Assembly: GCF_012932145.1 (NCBI RefSeq)
Contig: NZ_MWOK01000009.1
Span: 93,325 to 157,324, forward strand
From: Acidovorax sp. SRB_14
Lineage (GTDB): Bacteria > Pseudomonadota > Gammaproteobacteria > Burkholderiales > Burkholderiaceae_C
Direction of reading: 5' to 3'
Length of the DNA stretch: 64,000 nt
Part shown: positions 61,577 through 64,000 of the stretch, piece by piece
How positions within the stretch are numbered: the stretch's first letter is position 1
How the letters are laid out: every line of letters starts with the position of its first letter
Position numbers and translations under genes: made by a program
The notes under the pieces: generated by a model
Told to the model about the DNA's origin: nothing
Database searches by the model: none
The model's input: only the letters and a program-made list of their open reading frames with translations

Positions 61577-61924
61577 ATGCAAGTACAGGTGCACACCGAC
61601 GACAACATCCAGGGCGGCGAGTCGCTGGCCCGCTGGATCCAGGAAGAGACCACGGCGCGCCTGACCCGCTTTCGCGACCACGTCACGCGCGCCGAGGTCT
61701 TTCTGACCGACGTGGCCGCCGGCAAGACCGGCGCCAACGACAAGCGCTGCCGCATTGAGGCGCGGCCCGCCGGGCGCCAGCCCGTCACCGTGACGGCCGA
61801 TGCCGACAAGGTGGCCGACGCCTTCACGGGCGCGGTCGACAAGCTGGTGCGCGCGCTCGACACCGACCTGGGCCGCGCCAAGGACAAGAACGCCCGCGAG
61901 ACCATCCGCACGCAGGAGGAGTGA
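61577..61924 (+). CDS. hpf: Ribosome hibernation factor HPF/RaiA-family protein
   Basis: A 115-residue protein with the HPF/YfiA fold pattern: MQVQVHTDDNIQGGESLARW, then TRFRDHVTRAEVFLTDVAAG and CRIEARPAGRQPVTVTADAD plus VADAFTGAVDKLVRALDTDL. Short form, without the dimerising C-terminal domain of long HPF. It binds the 30S subunit at the decoding site and inactivates ribosomes in stationary phase or under low oxygen. The presumed FNR-type site upstream fits this. A terminator made by repeat copy L follows. Confidence 0.85.
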   Translation: MQVQVHTDDNIQGGESLARWIQEETTARLTRFRDHVTRAEVFLTDVAAGKTGANDKRCRIEARPAGRQPVTVTADADKVADAFTGAVDKLVRALDTDLGRAKDKNARETIRTQEE

Positions 61925-61953
61925 GCGCCGCGCCGGCGCGCGCATGCTCATGC

Positions 61954-62010
61954 ATCGAGAGCTGCCAGCGCTTGACCGTCAAGCGTTCGCGGCTCTTTTT
62001 GCAGGTATTT
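61954..62010. repeat. Dispersed dyad repeat, copy L
   Basis: Reads ATCGAGAGCTGCCAGCGCTTGACCGTCAAGCGTTCGCGGCTCTTTTT. This copy folds especially well and doubles as the terminator described at 61958-62000. Confidence 0.85.
61958..62000 (+). terminator. Probable rho-independent terminator of hpf (within repeat copy L)
   Basis: Inner stem CGCTTGAC / GTCAAGCG with one-base loop, an outer AGAGC / GCTCT stem, then TTTTT. It lies 34 bases after the hpf stop. Confidence 0.7.
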
Positions 62011-62056
62011 GATGGGCGGCGCCGCAACCTGCGCCCCGTTGCGGTCCAATCGCGCG

Positions 62057-62275
62057 ATGGACCCCACACACGACACCGACCAGCGCCTGACCGAGCTCGA
62101 GATCAAGGCCAGCTACAGCGACGACCTGCTGGAGCAGTTGAACCTGCTGGTGTACCGCCAGCAACAGCAGATCGACGCGCTGCTGCAGGAAGTGCAGCGC
62201 CTGCGCCACCAGATGCCCGAGGGCGGCAGCGCCGCGCCGCGCAACCTGCGCGACGAACTGCCGCCGCATTACTGA
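62057..62275 (+). CDS. slyX: SlyX family protein
   Basis: A 72-residue SlyX-like coiled coil: QRLTELEIKASYSDDLLEQL, then LNLLVYRQQQQIDALLQEVQ, RLRHQMPEG. The start at 62057 (MDPTHDTD) gives the family length (about 70 residues); a longer frame exists upstream but has no motif. The function of SlyX is unknown; in E. coli it lies beside slyD. Here a SlyD-like gene is 7 kb away. It converges with aspA. Confidence 0.88.
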   Translation: MDPTHDTDQRLTELEIKASYSDDLLEQLNLLVYRQQQQIDALLQEVQRLRHQMPEGGSAAPRNLRDELPPHY

Positions 62276-62313
62276 AACGCAGGGCAGCGCCCCGGGGCGG
62301 ACGCTGTGGCCGA

Positions 62314-63714
62314 TCAGGCGGCGCTGAGCGCGCCGGCCTGGGTGAGCTTCTCGGCCACGAGCAGCTGGCGCATCTCGGCCTGGCCCATGATGCCGAGTTC
62401 TTCGGCGGTGACCGCGATGGTCTTGCCGCTGGCCATGGCGGCCTTGGCGATGGAGGCGGCTTTTTCGTAGCCGATGATCGGGTTCAGCGCCGTCACCAGC
62501 GTGATCGACTCGGCGATGCGCAGGTCCAGCAGCGCGTGGTTGGCCTCGATGCCCTCGACGCAGTTGACCTGCAGCGTGCGGCAGGCGCTCGCCAGGTGCG
62601 TGAGGCTCTTGTGCAGCGCCCAGCCCATCAGCGGCTCGAACGCGTTGAGCTGCAGCTGGCCGGCTTCGGACGCCATGGTGATGGCGACGTCGTTGCCGAT
62701 CACCTCGAAGCACACCTGGTTCATCACTTCCGGAATCACCGGGTTGACCTTGCCCGGCATGATCGACGAGCCGGCTTGGCGCGCGGGCAGGCGGATGTCG
62801 CCCACGCCGGCCTGCGGGCCCGACGAGAGCAGGCGCAGGTCGTTGCTGATCTTCGAGAGCTTGCTGGCGATGCGCTTCAGGATGCCCGAGATGTCGACGA
62901 AGGCGCCGGTGTCGGACGTGGCCGCGATCATGTCGGCCGCCGCGGTGACGGGCACGCCCGAGAGTTCGGCGAGCTTGGGGATCACGGCGTCCACGTAGCC
63001 CACGGGCGCGTTGATGCCGGTGCCGATCGCCGTGCCGCCGAGGTTCACCTCGGTCATCAAATAGGCCGATGCGCGCAGGCGCTTTTCGTCGTCGGCCACC
63101 ATGCTGGCAAACGCTGCGAATTCCTGGCCCAGCGTCATCGGCACGGCGTCTTGCAGCTGCGTGCGGCCGATCTTCAGGGTGGCGGCGAATTCGCGCGCCT
63201 TGCCCTCGAAGGCGCCGCGCAGGCCCGCCAGGGCCTGGAGCAATTCCTGGATGCCGAACCAGGTCGCGAGCTTGAGCGCTGTGGGGTAGGCATCGTTGGT
63301 GCTTTGCGAGGCGTTGACGTGGTCGTTCGGGTGGAGCACGTCGTAGCGGCCTTTGGGCAGTCCCAGGTGCTCGAGGGCACGGTTGGCGATCACCTCATTG
63401 GCATTCATGTTCGTGGAGGTGCCGGCGCCCCCCTGGATGACGTCGACGACAAACTGGTCGTGCAACTGGCCGGCAATCAGGTCGTCGCAGGCCTGGGCGA
63501 TGGCACTGGCCTGGGTGGCGTTGATGGCGCCGAGCTGCAGGTTGGCGTGGGCTGCGGCTTTCTTGACAAAGGCAAAGGCGCGAATGAGTTCGGGCATCTG
63601 GGCCACTGTGTGGCCGGTGATCGGAAAATTCTCCACCGCGCGGGCGGTGTGGACCCCCCAGTAGGCCGCGGGGGGGATGGTCTTGACTCCGATGAAGTCG
63701 CTTTCTTGGCGCAT
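62314..63714 (-). CDS. aspA: Aspartate ammonia-lyase
   Basis: A 466-residue aspartase/fumarase family enzyme: start ESDFIGVKTIPPAAYWGVHT (typical aspartase N-terminus), GGAGTSTNMNANEVIANRAL, HPNDHVNASQSTNDAYPTA, and the signature loop AGSSIMPGKVNPVIPE with catalytic Ser. It splits aspartate into fumarate and ammonia, feeding the TCA cycle. The KSLT and GYEKA stretches follow in order. The start at 63714 (MRQES) is conserved. A good -35/-10 promoter and a long leader with a hairpin lie upstream. Confidence 0.95.
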   Translation of the reverse strand: MRQESDFIGVKTIPPAAYWGVHTARAVENFPITGHTVAQMPELIRAFAFVKKAAAHANLQLGAINATQASAIAQACDDLIAGQLHDQFVVDVIQGGAGTSTNMNANEVIANRALEHLGLPKGRYDVLHPNDHVNASQSTNDAYPTALKLATWFGIQELLQALAGLRGAFEGKAREFAATLKIGRTQLQDAVPMTLGQEFAAFASMVADDEKRLRASAYLMTEVNLGGTAIGTGINAPVGYVDAVIPKLAELSGVPVTAAADMIAATSDTGAFVDISGILKRIASKLSKISNDLRLLSSGPQAGVGDIRLPARQAGSSIMPGKVNPVIPEVMNQVCFEVIGNDVAITMASEAGQLQLNAFEPLMGWALHKSLTHLASACRTLQVNCVEGIEANHALLDLRIAESITLVTALNPIIGYEKAASIAKAAMASGKTIAVTAEELGIMGQAEMRQLLVAEKLTQAGALSAA

Positions 63715-63838
63715 GGATCTGCTTTCGTGGACGGAAAACCGCAATACAAGGACAAACGCCGCCCGGTCACAGGCGGCGTTGGGAGGTCGGGCCAGCAGGT
63801 GCGGTGCGCAGCCTTGTGGGCCGGCCGCACGCGTGGCA

Positions 63839-63885
63839 ACGCCCTGTGCCATGGGTCTGCAGCGCAAGCCCATGGCACAGGGCGT
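63839..63885. repeat. 17-bp perfect inverted repeat in the aspA leader
   Basis: ACGCCCTGTGCCATGGG and its exact reverse complement (63869-63885) with a 13-base loop. It lies immediately downstream of the predicted aspA transcription start, so the mRNA would begin with a strong hairpin, 125 bases before the start codon. Confidence 0.9.
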
Positions 63886-63893
63886 GTGCATGC

Positions 63894-63922
63894 ATTATCG
63901 CGGCGCGCCTGCATAAAGTCCA
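63894..63922 (-). promoter_or_regulatory. Sigma-70 type promoter of aspA
   Basis: On the reverse strand TGGACT (-35, four of six matches), 17 bases, GATAAT (-10, five of six). It predicts a start near 63887 and a leader of about 170 bases. Confidence 0.65.
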
Positions 63923-63956
63923 TAGTTTTGCGCATAACGCGGTCGGGGCACGGCGC

Positions 63957-63986
63957 GCCCGCCTCCGCCGTGCCCGCCTCCGCCGT
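63957..63986. repeat. Two 15-bp tandem units at window end
   Basis: The unit GCCCGCCTCCGCCGT occurs twice without spacer. It is probably a low-complexity GC tract; the sequence ends before a gene can be seen. Confidence 0.6.
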
Positions 63987-64000
63987 GCCTGCGGCGGTCG

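Noticed and set aside
63957..63986. 15-bp tandem pair as a regulatory iteron
   Set aside because: It is only two units of simple GC-rich sequence at the window edge, with no context to interpret it.

Overview
The window looks like chromosomal DNA of a GC-rich betaproteobacterium of the family Comamonadaceae (Acidovorax/Comamonas/Alicycliphilus-like). I infer this from the overall gene style, from five Bug/TctC-type periplasmic receptors scattered over 40 kb, from recA-recX and sucCD in their usual form, from a PglL-type oligosaccharyltransferase beside a type IV pilin, and from a dispersed ~50-bp intergenic repeat of a type I associate with this family. No rRNA, tRNA or CRISPR array was seen.

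Layout. 0-5 kb: partial two-component sensor with its OmpR-type regulator, an AmpG-type permease divergent from an M48 protease, a YSC84-like lipoprotein. 4.6-9.3 kb: a more AT-rich, scarred stretch holding a broken REP-associated transposase with REP-like hairpins, pglL, pilA under a probable sigma-54 promoter, and a brnTA toxin-antitoxin module whose toxin is frameshifted. 9.3-20 kb: housekeeping and signalling (tandem-FHA protein with PP2C phosphatase, TerC, sucCD, argC, recX-recA, MarR, LysR). 19.6-24 kb: LysR, Bug receptor, N-formylglutamate amidohydrolase, then a TctDE-like two-component pair. 24-31 kb: SPOR protein, birA, a SET-domain methyltransferase, topB carrying a C-terminal SWIB domain, and an SF1 helicase. 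31-36.5 kb: GDPD, tyrosine phosphatase, Bug receptor, SDR and two small barrel proteins.

36.6-42.1 kb is the accessory island: a NERD-UvrD helicase, then a markedly AT-rich ATPase-TOPRIM (OLD-like) gene, a decayed YdeI-like gene and a Fic protein. The first two form a Gabija-like pair with reversed gene order and an extra nuclease-related domain. This is the best candidate for an under-described system.

42-54.8 kb: VOC and zinc-free ADH-type enzymes, methyltransferase, DTW protein, DUF924, two tandem Bug receptors, DUF1439 lipoprotein, a large PAS hybrid kinase, pirin and SlyD-like FKBP. 54.8-60.4 kb: a universal stress protein, then a catabolic operon (LigI-like lactonase, SDR, Bug receptor, carboxymuconolactone-decarboxylase-like protein, EthD-like protein) facing its own LysR regulator. 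60.5-64 kb: class-I glutamine amidotransferase-like hydrolase, hpf with an FNR-type site, slyX, and aspA with a promoter and a leader hairpin.

At least twelve copies of the dispersed dyad repeat punctuate gene ends. Individual copies supply a stop codon, a probable terminator, the leader of a kinase gene, and an in-frame coding segment of topB.
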